NCBI GenBank assembly: GCA_034440615.1 | Contig: JAOTOM010004837.1 | Location: 310,001-374,000 of the forward strand | Origin: Ashinkailepas kermadecensis | Lineage: Eukaryota > Arthropoda > Thecostraca > Neolepadidae | DNA length: 64,000 nt | Direction: 5' to 3' | The notes under the pieces: generated by a model | The model's input: the letters and a program-made list of their open reading frames with translations, nothing else | Told to the model about the DNA's origin: nothing | Databases searched by the model: none | Shown here: piece by piece, positions 10,700 to 21,850 of the stretch | How the letters are laid out: each line of letters starts with the position of its first letter | Position numbering within the stretch: position 1 is the first letter of the stretch | Program-made: the position numbers and the translations under genes

Positions 10700-10965
10700 G
10701 AAAAAACGGGGTTTTCCTGGATTTTTGCCATCCATAGCATTATCCTCTTCGCAAAATTATCCTCCATGCGTTTTCAATTTGGACGTCCGATGGTGTTCGA
10801 CAATGAATTGCCCTGTGTTAAAGTGCTCAAGATTCACTTGGAACTTCAAAGTGAGATTATGATGCCAAGGTTTGAAGGAAAATATCATCTCCGTATTCCA
10901 TCACTCAGATGTTGTCCTCTCATCACCCAGGATTGCAAAGTATAAATCCAACCCTGGTGGACGGT
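10700..10965 (+). repeat. Dispersed repeat, copy 1 (other copy near 29940-30222)
   Basis: Shares ordered blocks with 29940-30222: TTCCTGGAT, an ATCCTCT block, GTTCGACAA, AAAGTGCTCAA, a GTTTGAAG stretch, TTCCGTATTC or CTCCGTATTC, and a common end CAAATCCAACCCTGGT. This copy sits between the 35-bp array and a leftover unit of that array. No coding capacity is seen; the class is unknown. Confidence 0.6.
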
Positions 10966-11525
10966 GCGTACTCCACGGCCCTGGTGAGTCACAGTGAACG
11001 GTGTGGGATTAGTCACGGCTTTGCATCGCATAATCTTTCTGAGCAGTTTTGTGTGCATTAGTTGACACTTTCTCCGCATTCTACCGTTCACCTTACCATT
11101 AATAGGTACCAATGTCACCGATGTATTAATATTTCCCAATTCGTCACAGCCATTGAATCTGCTTCAGACACAGGTGCTCTTGTTGTGCATTTCGAGCGAT
11201 GAATATTGATGCCATCAGAAAAGCAAATTCTGTCAGCAGCGAGACTGACCTAACTTCCACTAGGGTAACGATTACAGGTACTAACAGCAGTGCGGCCAGA
11301 AATGCCTTTGGACCCGGCACCCTTGTGGCCTTATTTGTGTCCCTCGCACCTATATGAAGACACCTTACGTCTGTCATGTGTTCCTACTGTCCGACATTTT
11401 GCACCTCTTTATATTTGCCCTTTATATGCTCTATATTTGCTTTATATGATAAGGTCCGGTCACACGAAGTCGGGTCATCTCGGATCCTTGGTCACACAAT
11501 GTCATGGTGTACTACTTCGGTGGCT
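10966..11525. other. Intergenic DNA, one stray 35-bp satellite unit
   Basis: Contains a unit and a half of the 35-bp satellite at its left end. Otherwise no gene or repeat is recognised. Confidence 0.4.
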
Positions 11526-12437
11526 CTAAAACTGAATTAACACGCGCCCTGGAGGGCATCTGAGAATTACGCGCACTGGAGGGGGGGGCGGATTCCGCCC
11601 CCCCTAAGATCTCGGCTCCTAGTAATGCTGGAGGAACTAAATTCGCAGGGTGGTTGGGCACGGTAGTGAACTCTATTGTGTGCAATTTTCGTGACCTTAG
11701 GTCAATATCTTCAAGGTCAAATGAGGTCAGATTGGCAAAATTTTCCGGTTTTGCGTGGCTTGGCTTGTCATCGTTATGGATCGCTGTGATTGTGTTTAAA
11801 TGCTCAAAAATGGACATCAATGATGTTTTGGACATTACTAATGATGCAATGCAGATGCTGGACCCAACATTTGACCTCAGGTCACCTATATAGCACCACT
11901 TTATCAGGTCAGTTACCTGTTCCAGATCGGCTTCGTGAAGAAGGGAGTGAAGTACATGAATAAAGTATGGAAACGCAATGACAAACAGTACAAATGACAA
12001 CCAGTAGTGCATTTATGGCAATATTCCAGTTGATCAAGTTTGGTTCCATTAACCTGTCATGAACTTGACCTGACTTGACCTTCGTGACCTAACATGACCT
12101 TGAAACTATACAGCATATCAATATGCATCAAACAAGTCGCTAGTGTTGCCTAGAACACTTCCCTTTTGTCAGTATACTGGAAGCGCAACAGCGCCGATTT
12201 TGTGGTCTGGCGCTATAACATTTTTTGACTTTAGCGGCCCCTAACTTGAAAAAAAAAAAATCGGCCGATTTCCATTTGTCTTGCTTTAAACGACGCGCCG
12301 TTCATCTCTAAGCAGGTACACAGAAAATCGCCTATATCGACCGGTAAAATCTGCAGTTATTTTCGAAAAACCGGAGGGGTGGGCGGATTTTGCCCCCCCC
12401 CCTCCCCCTCCAGTGCGCGTGTTAAAATTTCAATTCA
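11526..12437. mobile_element. Candidate element bounded by inverted G-rich ends
   Basis: Both ends carry, in inverted orientation, AACACGCGC, ACTGGAGGGGG and a GCGGATT/CAAAATCCGCC block: left about 11533-11608, right about 12375-12428 as the reverse complement. The span is about 0.9 kb and no transposase is seen. Target duplications are not clear, so this could be a foldback element or two opposed copies of one short repeat. Confidence 0.4.
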
Positions 12438-14602
12438 CAAGGAACAATAGCATTCGGCATAAGACGACATTGCGGGCGCAATGTCGCTAAGGCAGCTGAC
12501 GCGCACAAAAATCCCAAGTCCACACACAAGACGGCAGTGTAGAATAAGCATAATACTTGACCTGGTCTAACACCATTGACCTTGTCACATATTTGAAAGC
12601 CGAATGTCTATATCATTCTTTCATCATGTTCTGCACGAAAAGTTTTCCCCTTACTGCGATAAGAAGAGATAATTTGACCTGACCTCCGTTTAGTAACCTT
12701 GGCCTTGATTAAATTTTTGGGAAAGCAGAGTTATTTGATTTCATGAAAGAACAGTATGATCTGGATTTGGTGTTGCTATGCTGCAACCACTGCGAATCTC
12801 GGCATTCTTGAGATTTTGGAATATTATCCTCCTGGATCCGTCCCAAGTGGATTTCAAGGGGAATTAGATGTCACATTGGTGAATGAGGTCAAGAAGGCAA
12901 ATATGGTGGGGTCCAAGCACCCAAAGGTATAGAAAACTCCGCACTTAACCTTCTGGAGGGAAAAGATTACAAGTACTAACAGGGCTGCAGTAAATATGCC
13001 CCCCTTGCGACACACCTGGTGCGGGGACCATTCCAATTCCGCCGATTTGAAAACTGCTTTGATTTCTGCCATTATTCCTACTTTCCGAAGTTTTGTACTT
13101 TTTATTTCCGACTCTAGCAAAGGAACCATTCCAGCCGACATATTCATTTCAAAACCGTCGGATGGCACTTCTGGGAATCTCCTGGGCTGACCTTTTCGGA
13201 CTCCTTGGCCGTGACCGGAGAGGCATGTACCCGGTGTGTCCTACTCTTGCTCTTGGCTGCGCCATTGGGTGCGTGTGGAGTTTTTAGATTGTTGTAGACA
13301 AGTAGTAGGACGATTGCTCTGATTGATGTCTATGATCCGTTGTTCATTTTAGTTTGCTTGGTGTCGTGTGTGGTGACTGACTAGACTCGGCGATCACGAT
13401 GACTACATCAATGCACATGTTTGATCAGAGGGCATTGTTTTCGATTTATATGCTTTTGTGGAGGCTGTGCCCCCTCCCCGACCCCGAAATCGCCCCACCA
13501 AAACTTTGGCTTCGCCCCTCTCTAATGTTAGGCCACAAGGAAATACCTTTACCCATCGTCATCACAGTTCAGGCCTGTTCTGCTTCGATGCTTCATGAAG
13601 GCCGGTGCGTTTTAACCTGCATATGGGCGCAGAAATATTTTACTTAAGCCGGTGTGTGTTTGTTGGTGTGTAGAGTGAGGGGAGCGTGACGGTAACGTTC
13701 ACGCTGACGATGACGTTGACGATTACGAGGGACCCGAGTCCATTGTATGACTAGTCGCATGCTATGACTCAATTTTTATTTTTATCAAGTTTTATGTTGA
13801 CACGTACCGTGTACTGCTCTTTTGCTTAGGTGACTTCACCTGTTACTGGACGATTTTGCCCGTTGGCGAGGATGCTGAATAAACATAAACATACACATCG
13901 TCAAATAAAAAATCAGAATTATTGAGGTCTGAAAATATAGTGGGCGAAATCCGATGCGTTTTTGTTTGGGGGGGGGTCTAGTACGTTGACACGTCGCCCC
14001 CCCCCAAAAAAAAAAATGTTTGTTTTTTTAATCGACACCCCTGATGGCACTGTATTCCTAAGCCAGGAATGCAGACTGCCTAAGCATACATCTAGGCACA
14101 GGATGTCAAATATGTATTCGAAAGGGCATCGATTAAGTATTCAGTAAGAGGGTAAGTAAACGCATGTAAGGCCCCGTAAACGCTCGTAAAGACCCGCACG
14201 CATTCGTAAGGGCCGTACACGTTCGTAAGGGGATCATTCGTGAAGGCCCGAAGGCGTTCGCAATGGCCCATAGGGGTTCGTAAGAACCCAAAGACGCTCG
14301 CAAGAGCTCGTAGATATCTGGAAGGGCCCCCAGTTGTTTGCAAGGACCCACAGACGTTCGCAAGGGCCCTAAGTCGCTCTTTGTGGCCCGAAAATAGCCT
14401 CGTCGGATCCAAGTCACTGCCAACGTATTTTCGTTGCAGAAAGAGTATCAGTTAGTATCCAACGGTGGCGCAAAGCCGGCCTATCGTCTGCCATGCTTGA
14501 CGAATTTGCCAGACCATTGTCTCCAGGCAGTTCACTCCAGGTTCAGATCGAAACAACGGTGGTCTAAGTTATCATTCACGAAAAAACTCAATTGTTCACA
14601 AA
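12438..14602. other. Intergenic DNA downstream of the secreted-protein gene
   Basis: No supported gene. About 14160-14400 holds a decayed repeat of roughly 24 bp in which CGTTCGTAAG or CGCTCGCAAG words alternate with GGGCCC or AGGACCC words. A run of C followed by A lies near 13996-14016. No convincing poly(A) signal close to the stop of the gene was found. Confidence 0.4.
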
Positions 14603-17600
14603 TTATGATTCGCTACTGCTGAAGAGGCGGCGCTTGTGCCTCGAGCCCTCGCTGCGCTGGTAGCTGCTGCTGTAGTAGCTGGATCCGCCAGACGTCGGCT
14701 GGGGCGAGCTGGCCGAGCTGCGGTGGCTCGAGGAGCTGGACACGATCGGGTCGGACGAGTAACGGTACGAGTAGCCGGGCGAGCCCGAAGACGAGGAGGA
14801 GCGGGAGGACCACGATGAGCGGTAACTGGAGCCGCTCGAATGGCCCGAACCGAGACCGGAGTCGTGACCGGCAAGGAGGCCGTGTTTGGAGCCAGAGCCG
14901 GCGGCGAGGCCGCGCTCAGAGCCAGAGCCTGAGAGGAGGCCATGCTCGGAGCCGGAGCCTGAGAGGAGACCGCCGGACAGACCCTGGCCGCCGTCGGTGG
15001 AGTACGTACGCGTGGAGGAGTAGCGGCGCGACGAGGTGACGGCCTGACCGCCGGCATCGTTGAGAGACGACTGCGACAGGTCTCCAGGCGAGACGCCGCC
15101 GCGGTGTGAAGAAGATCTCATGCTGGACGATGCGAACCTGCTGCTGTGAGATCCCAGACCTCCAGGAAACCCGGGGCCGCCGGGAGATCCGGGGCCGCCT
15201 GGAATCCCGGGTCCACCGGGAGACCCGGGGCCGCCTGGAATCCCGGGGCCGCCTGGAAACCCGGGGCCTCCGGGAGTCCCGGGGCCTCCGGGAGTCCCGG
15301 GGCCGCCTGGAAACCCGGGTCCACCGGGAGACCCGGGGCCGCCGGGAGACCCGGGGCCGCCTGGAAACCCGGGACCGCCTGGAGACCCGGGACCACCGGG
15401 AGACCCGGGGCCGCCTGGAAACCCGGGGCGGCCTGGAAACCCGGGGCCGCCTGGAAACCCGGGACCGCCTGGAGACCCGGGACCGCCTGGATACCCGGGG
15501 CCGCCTGGAGACCCGGGACCGCCTGGATACCCGGGGCCGCCTGGAGACCCGGGACCGCCGGGATACCCGGGGCCACCAGGAGATCCGGGTCCACCGGGAA
15601 ACCCGGGGCCGCCAGGAGATCCGGGTCCACCGGGAATCCCGGGACCGCCTGGATATCCGTTGCCGCTTGGAGATCCTGGGCCGACAGGAAATCCCAGGCC
15701 GCCAGGCGATCCGAGGCCGCCGGGAGACCCAGCAGTGCCGCGGTCGCCGGACGAAGTGCTGGTGTAGGAGTAGCGGCGCGAGCTGGTGACCGTGCCACCG
15801 CCGGCGGTGTCGGCCGGCTGCCTGCCGTACCCGCCCGGGGTGCGGTGCTCGGTGCGGCGCGACTCTGAGCGCCAGCCGTGGCCGCCGCTGGACAACACCG
15901 GCGCAGAGTCACCGTCCACCGTGCTCTGGGAGAAGCGGCGCGAGCTGGCGACCACCTGCGGCCCGGGCAGATCCACCGGCTGGTGGCCCGGGTCGGCGCT
16001 GAGATCGCTCTCTCGCCGCTTGATGTAGAAGCGCGAGTGGCTCTCGACGCCCGTGTCCGGTGCGACTGGAGCGGGCCCGCCGGACGTCGTGCGCTGGTAC
16101 GAGTACTGCCGCCTGCTGGACGTCGTCTCGCCGTCGAGCCGCTGCAGACCGTGGTCGCCGGCGGCGGAGTCGTCGCGGCCGCCGAAGCGGGCGTTGTCCC
16201 GGCCGACGGTGGTGTCCCTGTCGGTGGAGGTGCTTTGGTAGTAGCGCCGCTGGCTGGCGACCGTCTGGCCGGCGCCGGTGTCCACCGGCCGCCGGTCGAC
16301 GGGGCGACCGCTCTCGGTGCGGGAGTGGCTCTCGCGGTGAGCGGACGTGTGGCGGTCGGCCGCGGCGCGGTCGTCGAACAGGCTGGGCCGCTGCTCGCCG
16401 CTGGTGTCCACGTGCTGCACGATGTCGCGGAACAGCTCGTGATCGCGCTGTACCTTGTCGCCGGCGGGCGGCGGCGGCGCGCGGTCGGCCGGACGACGAG
16501 CGGCGCCGGCGCTCCTCTGCCGGCAGCAGACCGACGGCCGCGGGCAGCGGCGCAGCGCCTCGGCGCTGAACTCGCGCTCCCGGTAGCTGCACTCGGCGCG
16601 CGGCACGCAGTCGCACAGCGGCGCCACCACGGGCTCCGGGGGCGACGTGGACGTGAAGAAGGGCGCGTCGACGTCGGGGGCTCGTCGGCAGCAGACCCGG
16701 TCGGCCGAACACTGCTGGCGCGCCTGCACAGAGGCGTCCCGGTCGGCGAAGTCGCAGTCGCGCCGCGACACGCAGAAGCACGGCGTGACGGCGTCTTCAC
16801 GCCGCTCCTCGTGGCGGAAGTACGTGGCGCGGGACGAGGAGCGCGTGGGCGCCGGCACGGCCGGTGCCCGGATGGCAGAGTGGCTGCAGCACACCTCAGC
16901 GCCCGGACACTGCACGAGAGACCAGCCGACCATGCCGTCCGGTGCGCACCGGCTCGGCGTCACGCACGTGCACGTGTCGCTCGGCCGGCCGGTCGGCACG
17001 CCCTGGTGGCCGGCGCGGCCCGCGGACGAGAAGCCGCCGCGCGACGAGAACTCGCGCTCGCTACTTGAGTGGGACGACCTGCTGCTGCCACCACGCTGCT
17101 GCTCGAACACCCCGTCGAAGCCCTTCCCGTGGGTCATGCTCTGGCGCCGACGGTTGTACTCTTCCTCGGAGATGACGGCGCGGTTCAGAACCGCTTTGTC
17201 GGCGTCCCGGATCAGCTCCAGGTGGTACTGCCTGACGCCGTCGCTGTTGCTCCTGCCCTTGATGCTGGTCGTGTGCGTGCCGTTGCTGAATGAGTAGTAG
17301 GACTCCTTGCTGGAGAAGGTGGTCGTCGTGTGGCCGTGTCTCGAGCCGGTCTGTGAGCCGCCGCGCCGCCTGTCCGGCTCGCCGAACCGGTCCTGGCGGC
17401 TGGCGGCCGACATCGACGAGTCGAAGCGCGAGCCGCTGCCACCACGCTGCTGCTCGAACACCCCGTCGAAGCCCTCCCCGTGGGTCATGCTCTGGCGCCG
17501 ACGGTTGTACTCTTCCTCGGAGATGACGGCGCGGTTCAGAACCGCTTTGTCGGCGTCCCGGATCAGCTCCAGGTGGTACTGCCTGACGCCGTCGCTGTTG

Positions 17601-18178
17601 CTCCGGCCCTTGATGTTGGTCGTGTGCGTGCCGTTGCTGAATGAGTAGTAGGACTCCTCGCTGGAGAAGGTGGTCGTCGTGTGGCCGTGTCTCGAGCCGG
17701 TCTGTGAGCCGCCGCGCCGCCTGTCCGGCTCGCCGAACCGGTCCTCGCGGCTGGCGGCCGACATCGACGAGTCGAAGCGCGAGCCGACGCGCGAGCCGAG
17801 ACGCGAGTCGGTGAGGCCGAGGCTGGCGCGGCGCGCGTCGTACTCGGCCTGCGAGAGGACGGCCCGCTCGATGACGGCCCTGTCCCGCAGCCGCGTCACC
17901 ACCAGGTGGTACTCGGCCGCGCCGTCGCCGGACCGCTTGCTGGTGATGGTGGTGCTGTGCGTGCCGTTGCTGAACGTGTACTCGGACTCCTGACTGGAGT
18001 AGCGGTAGCTGTAGCCGCGACGCTGCGGCACCGTCGGCTGGTTGGAGGTCGAGTAGCGGCGCGACTGGTACGAGCTGGCGCGGTGGCCGCCCGAGGTGTC
18101 GGCGTGGTCGCAGACGTCGCAGCCGGTGGCGGTGGCCGCCAGGAGCGCCACCGCCGTCAGCCACTGCAGAGACCTCAT
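14603..18178 (-). CDS. Secreted CLIP-like and collagen-like structural protein
   Basis: Encodes 1191 residues in one exon. Residues 1-19 are a signal peptide ([19 protein letters not shown]). A module of about 60 residues starting near an ESxYxFSNGTH motif and ending in a basic ExEYxxRR repeats near 57-115, 170-232 and 285-348. Three CLIP-like domains follow at about 400-432, 472-497 and 522-557, each with six cysteines as C-x-C, C, C and a final CC pair. Ser/Arg/Tyr-rich linkers with [12 protein letters not shown] motifs surround a collagen-like Gly-X-Pro tract near 815-1010, largely alternating GxP and GGP. No protease domain is present. CLIP-type knots are known in arthropod immune and structural proteins. 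An extracellular matrix, cuticle or adhesive role is inference. The long uninterrupted frame, signal peptide and promoter make the gene itself secure. Confidence 0.9.
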   Translation of the reverse strand: MRSLQWLTAVALLAATATGCDVCDHADTSGGHRASSYQSRRYSTSNQPTVPQRRGYSYRYSSQESEYTFSNGTHSTTITSKRSGDGAAEYHLVVTRLRDRAVIERAVLSQAEYDARRASLGLTDSRLGSRVGSRFDSSMSAASREDRFGEPDRRRGGSQTGSRHGHTTTTFSSEESYYSFSNGTHTTNIKGRSNSDGVRQYHLELIRDADKAVLNRAVISEEEYNRRRQSMTHGEGFDGVFEQQRGGSGSRFDSSMSAASRQDRFGEPDRRRGGSQTGSRHGHTTTTFSSKESYYSFSNGTHTTSIKGRSNSDGVRQYHLELIRDADKAVLNRAVISEEEYNRRRQSMTHGKGFDGVFEQQRGGSSRSSHSSSEREFSSRGGFSSAGRAGHQGVPTGRPSDTCTCVTPSRCAPDGMVGWSLVQCPGAEVCCSHSAIRAPAVPAPTRSSSRATYFRHEERREDAVTPCFCVSRRDCDFADRDASVQARQQCSADRVCCRRAPDVDAPFFTSTSPPEPVVAPLCDCVPRAECSYREREFSAEALRRCPRPSVCCRQRSAGAARRPADRAPPPPAGDKVQRDHELFRDIVQHVDTSGEQRPSLFDDRAAADRHTSAHRESHSRTESGRPVDRRPVDTGAGQTVASQRRYYQSTSTDRDTTVGRDNARFGGRDDSAAGDHGLQRLDGETTSSRRQYSYQRTTSGGPAPVAPDTGVESHSRFYIKRRESDLSADPGHQPVDLPGPQVVASSRRFSQSTVDGDSAPVLSSGGHGWRSESRRTEHRTPGGYGRQPADTAGGGTVTSSRRYSYTSTSSGDRGTAGSPGGLGSPGGLGFPVGPGSPSGNGYPGGPGIPGGPGSPGGPGFPGGPGSPGGPGYPGGPGSPGGPGYPGGPGSPGGPGYPGGPGSPGGPGFPGGPGFPGRPGFPGGPGSPGGPGSPGGPGFPGGPGSPGGPGSPGGPGFPGGPGTPGGPGTPGGPGFPGGPGIPGGPGSPGGPGIPGGPGSPGGPGFPGGLGSHSSRFASSSMRSSSHRGGVSPGDLSQSSLNDAGGQAVTSSRRYSSTRTYSTDGGQGLSGGLLSGSGSEHGLLSGSGSERGLAAGSGSKHGLLAGHDSGLGSGHSSGSSYRSSWSSRSSSSSGSPGYSYRYSSDPIVSSSSSHRSSASSPQPTSGGSSYYSSSYQRSEGSRHKRRLFSSSES
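15150..15735 (-). repeat. Collagen-like repeat tract within the secreted-protein gene
   Basis: About 65 Gly-X-Y triplets, mostly GGP alternating with GSP, GFP, GYP, GIP or GTP. At DNA level it is a 9/18-bp array with longer sub-repeats, so its length is likely to vary between alleles. The antisense strand gives long Arg/Glu/Thr shadow frames. Confidence 0.92.
17091..17783 (-). repeat. 351-bp intragenic tandem duplication
   Basis: Matching landmarks are 351 bp apart: CCACGCTGCTGCTCGAACAC at 17091 and 17442, and ACATCGACGAGTCG at 17410 and 17761. The period is exactly 117 codons, so the frame is kept. The copies are almost identical, implying recent duplication or gene conversion of two of the three N-terminal modules. 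Confidence 0.92.
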
Positions 18179-18308
18179 CGTCCCCTCCGCCGCCGGGTCA
18201 GGTGGGGTCGCGGGGTCGGGCGCGCCGTCGGACTGTCAGAGCGCGGGGCACACACGGGGCTGGGGAATACCGACGGAAACCGCAGAGCGGACGCCTGGAT
18301 CGGGCTGC

Positions 18309-18350
18309 CCGACTGACGGGACAGGGCTCGCCGGCTGCTGTTTTATAGCA
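18309..18350 (-). promoter_or_regulatory. TATA box and initiator of the secreted-protein gene
   Basis: On the minus strand TATAAAA (18347-18341) is followed by TCAGTC (18316-18311), placing a start A at about 18314, 33 nt from the first T of the TATA box. TCAGT is the arthropod initiator. The implied 5' UTR is about 135 nt with no intron needed. Confidence 0.7.
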
Positions 18351-19795
18351 AATGTGACGCCGTATAAACAGAGTCGGACTAACGCCAGACGCCCGTCGTG
18401 CTCAGGCAAAGGCCGACGGACGGCCCGGTGAGATGCCATAGAGCCGTACGCCGGGCAGAATCGGCGAGCAAAGCCCAGGGCTGCCGGATGCAATCTGAGG
18501 TAGAATGGCAAAGCCAACGCCAAAAACCATCGGGCCAAAGGTGCCGGATAAAATTTGACGACAGGTTCTTAGATGAAGAGTCTCTTAGAAGAGAACACGA
18601 CAGGTTCTTAGATGGACCGGCGAAGGGTATGTAATCAGCGGGATGCTCATCAACACGTCACAGAGCATAATCATAGGCAAAGAAGACAGGTGGCATTAAT
18701 TGCTGGATGAGAGATGCGCAAGACAGAAATTGTGGCTTTTGCATGTAAGCGACGCAGATACACAACAATGATAGTGATTGGCATGACGAGCCCTCGTCAT
18801 GGTTGGGGTTGGTGGAGGTCTCGAACATAGAACAGCAGTATCTGCAGGAATTGCAGCGCCGCAGCACTGGGGGCATATGCTCCCACCCCATGGAAAGGTG
18901 ACGCCTCATCGGCCGGAAAAGCGTGCCTTCAGGACGACAAGAGTAACACCTCTCCTCCCTCATTTGGCGAGGAGGGATTTTCTGTCAAAATGCCCCTTTC
19001 AAAAAGCTCCCAGTTAAAACCAAAAGGTTCCAGTCCGCCTCCTCGGTTTGCTCGAGTGGATCACCCGCACATACACACACCGCTTAGCGAATTTTTCAAC
19101 CGAAGGCGCCCCTCCGAGGAAATCTCCCTCCCCAACCACATGAACAAATCTGGATCCTGGATCTACCACTACAAACGGGTGAGGGGCGACGTTTCACCCG
19201 AAGAACGTTTCATACGAAGAAATGTAGTTCTCTTCCATTTCTCAGGTCGACATTACCAACGAGTAGACCGCCGTGACCGACAACCGGCCGTACCTCGGCA
19301 TGGCCTGGCCCGCCCGCGGGGGGGGTGATAACGCCGCCAGCGATTTGGACGCAACACTTCGCGGGAAGCGGCCTGATTTTCCCTGCTGCGCGAAGCCGGG
19401 TGTTTATGTTGGTGATGTCAGCCGCCGCCGTGTGGCAGCTGTCGTGTGAGGAATGTGTGACGGCGGCGCTGTCGTGGCCGGCTGTCGTGCTGCCCGCACG
19501 CGGCACGGCGGCGATGACCTCCCTCCGACCCACCCACGTGCTGCCGGCTGAAGGCGGCGCACTGAACGGACACGGACACACCCGCATCGGCCATGCTACG
19601 AGAACGCGTCGAACATGTGCAAGTGTGGCCACGGATTTGTGGATGGAAAGGGGTGGGAAAGAGGGTTTTGGGTCGATTCTTTCCATGCTGGACCGATTGT
19701 TTCCATGCAACGTCATGAGCATAATGTTAAATTTTGCGTTTGGGGATGCATTCACGTTCGTCCCTCACGGTAACAACGTCCGTGTCTCCATGCCC
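18351..19795. other. Intergenic DNA upstream of the secreted-protein gene
   Basis: No supported gene. An 18-bp word ACGACAGGTTCTTAGATG occurs twice (about 18557 and 18597). Open frames on both strands near 19210-19855 lack recognisable domains. Confidence 0.4.
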
Positions 19796-20262
19796 ACCTG
19801 CCATCGGCACCACCATGAGGACTGTGAGCCACACCTACCATCGGCACCACCATGAGGACTGTGAGCCACACCTGCCATCGGCACCACTATGAGGACTGTG
19901 AGCCACACATACCATCGGCACCACCATGAGGACTGTGAGCCACACATCCCATCGGCACCACCATGACTGTGAGCTACACCTGCCATCGGCACCACCATGA
20001 GGACTGTGAGCCACACCTGCCATCGGCACCACTATGAGGACTGTGAGCCACACATACCATCGGCACCACCATGAGGACTGTGAGCCACACATACCATCGG
20101 CACCACTATGAGGACTGTGAGCCACACATACCATCGGCACCACCATGAGGACTGTGAGCCACACATCCCATCGGCACCACCATGAGGACTGTGAGCCACA
20201 CCTGCCATCGGCACCACCATGAGGACTGTGAGCCACACCTACCATCGACACCACTATGAGGA
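19796..20262. repeat. 37-bp minisatellite array
   Basis: About 12 copies of a 37-bp unit containing ACCATGAGGACTGTGAGCC and CACACCTGCCATCGG. Units vary at a few sites (CTACC, CTGCC, ATACC, ATCCC) in a mixed order. Confidence 0.95.
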
Positions 20263-20744
20263 CTCATGGGCTTCTATCGCCGAGGATACGAATTTTGGCT
20301 GGACAGAGGATGGGGATCGACAGGGCCTTAGGTCAATCATTGCCATGGAACGCCATAGAGGTAGTGCTAAATTTCAGGAAGCTTGGGTAACGAATCTCTC
20401 CAGCTTTGGCCATGCTCATGATCGCCGTTAGACTTCTCAAATCGCGCGTGTAGATCATGGGATGGAAGAAGCCTATTTTCATGCCGTCTCAGCAACACAA
20501 TACTAGCAAACACTTCCTCCACATGCCCATTGCACACACAGCTTGCGACCTCTACAGCTACTCTCGCACTCCGCAACTCAACTCGCACCTCCGAACTGCG
20601 TACTATCCGACCAGAGCGTATGTGCCGCCTTGGCCTGTTTCAAATGACCCTGCACCACATTCGGACCGCCACCTCAAAGCGTCGACCTTGAGGAAATCAT
20701 AGCGCACCCTCCGCCTGGTGACTTGCCCTGACCTATATTTACGC
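20263..20744. other. Spacer between arrays
   Basis: No gene or repeat recognised. Confidence 0.35.
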
Positions 20745-21440
20745 CTGACCTGAGGCGGTGACCTGACGTGCCGGGAGCGCATGTCATGACATTCCCAGGG
20801 TTGGTCATCTCACCTGATGGGTGCTCAGTAGGTGACCTGCCGAGACGATGGCCTGACATGACATGGCCAGGGTGGGTCATCTCACCTGATGGGTGCTCAG
20901 TAGGTGACCTGCCGAGACGATAGCCTGACATGACATGGCCAGGGTGGGTCATCTCACCTGATGGGTGCTCAGTAGGTAACCTGCCGAGACGATAGCCTGA
21001 CATGACATGCCCAGGGTGGGTCATATCACCTGATGTGTCCACAGGCGACCTATCGAGACGATGACCTGACATGACACGCCCAGGGTGGGTCATCTCACCT
21101 GATGGGTGCTCAGTAGGTGACCTGCCGAGACGATAGCCTGACATGACATGGCCAGGGTGGGTCATCTCACCTGATGGGTGCTCAGTAGGTAACCTGCCGA
21201 GACGATAGCCTGACATGACATGCCCAGGGTGGGTCATATCACCTGATGTGTCCACAGGCGACCTATCGAGACGATGACCTGACATGACACGCCCAGGGTG
21301 GGTCATCTCACCTGATGGGTGCTCAGCAGGTGACCTGCCGAGACGATGACCTGACATGACATGCCCAGGGTGGGTTACCTCACTTGATGGTGAGTAGGTG
21401 ACCTGCTCTGTGTGGGTGATCTCACTGATGGTGCAGAGTG
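20745..21440. repeat. 72/69-bp satellite with higher-order structure
   Basis: Units contain TCACCTGATGGGTGCTCAGT, GACCTGCCGAGACGAT and CCTGACATGACATG. A distinct 69-bp variant (TGATGTGTCC at 21031 and 21244) recurs every 213 bp, giving a 72+72+69 higher-order period. The array degenerates at both ends. The 292-codon antisense frame through it is an artefact, as both unit lengths are multiples of three. Confidence 0.92.
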
Positions 21441-21624
21441 GGTGATCTGCCGAGATGATGTCCTGACATTGAAACAGTATGTGATCTGACCTGACGCATC
21501 CGAAGTGACTAGTGACATTTGGTATCCAGTGGGTTTGGTGACCTGATGTCAAAGGTGAGGTGACTCACCTGACACTTCGATGGTAGATGCACTGGTGTGG
21601 CGACAGTGGGTGGTATGTCCTGGC

Positions 21625-21850
21625 GGTTTGACACCTGTGTAGGGTCGGTGACCCGAATTGACGTGTTGACAGTGAATGACCTGTGTAGAGTAGGTGACCC
21701 CAGTTGGTGTGTGACAGTGAATGACCTGTGTAGAGTGGATGACCCCAGTTTGAGTGTTGACAGTGAATGACCTGTGTAGAGTGGGTGACCCCAGTTTGAG
21801 TGTTGACAGTGGACGACCTGTGTAGAGTGGATGACCCCAGTTGACGTATT
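21625..21850. repeat. 46-bp minisatellite
   Basis: About five copies of a unit containing GTTGACAGTGAATGACCTG and GTAGAGTGGGTGACCCCAGT. It follows the 72/69-bp array and shares the GGTGACC motif, so the two may be related. Confidence 0.88.

Noticed and set aside
11144..13168. Two similar hydrophobic minus-strand frames (11144-11377 and 12854-13168) as membrane-protein exons
   Set aside because: The resemblance is weak, no convincing splice sites frame them, and the surrounding DNA looks repetitive.
15106..17068. Long Arg/Glu/Thr- or Ala/Arg-rich frames on both strands over the secreted-protein gene
   Set aside because: They are shadows of one GC-rich, repetitive coding sequence; only the 1191-codon minus frame has a signal peptide, cysteine knots and a promoter.
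19765..21552. Antisense frames with repeating Trp/Val- or His/Pro-rich peptides
   Set aside because: They follow the 37-bp and 72/69-bp satellites exactly and have no flanking unique coding sequence.
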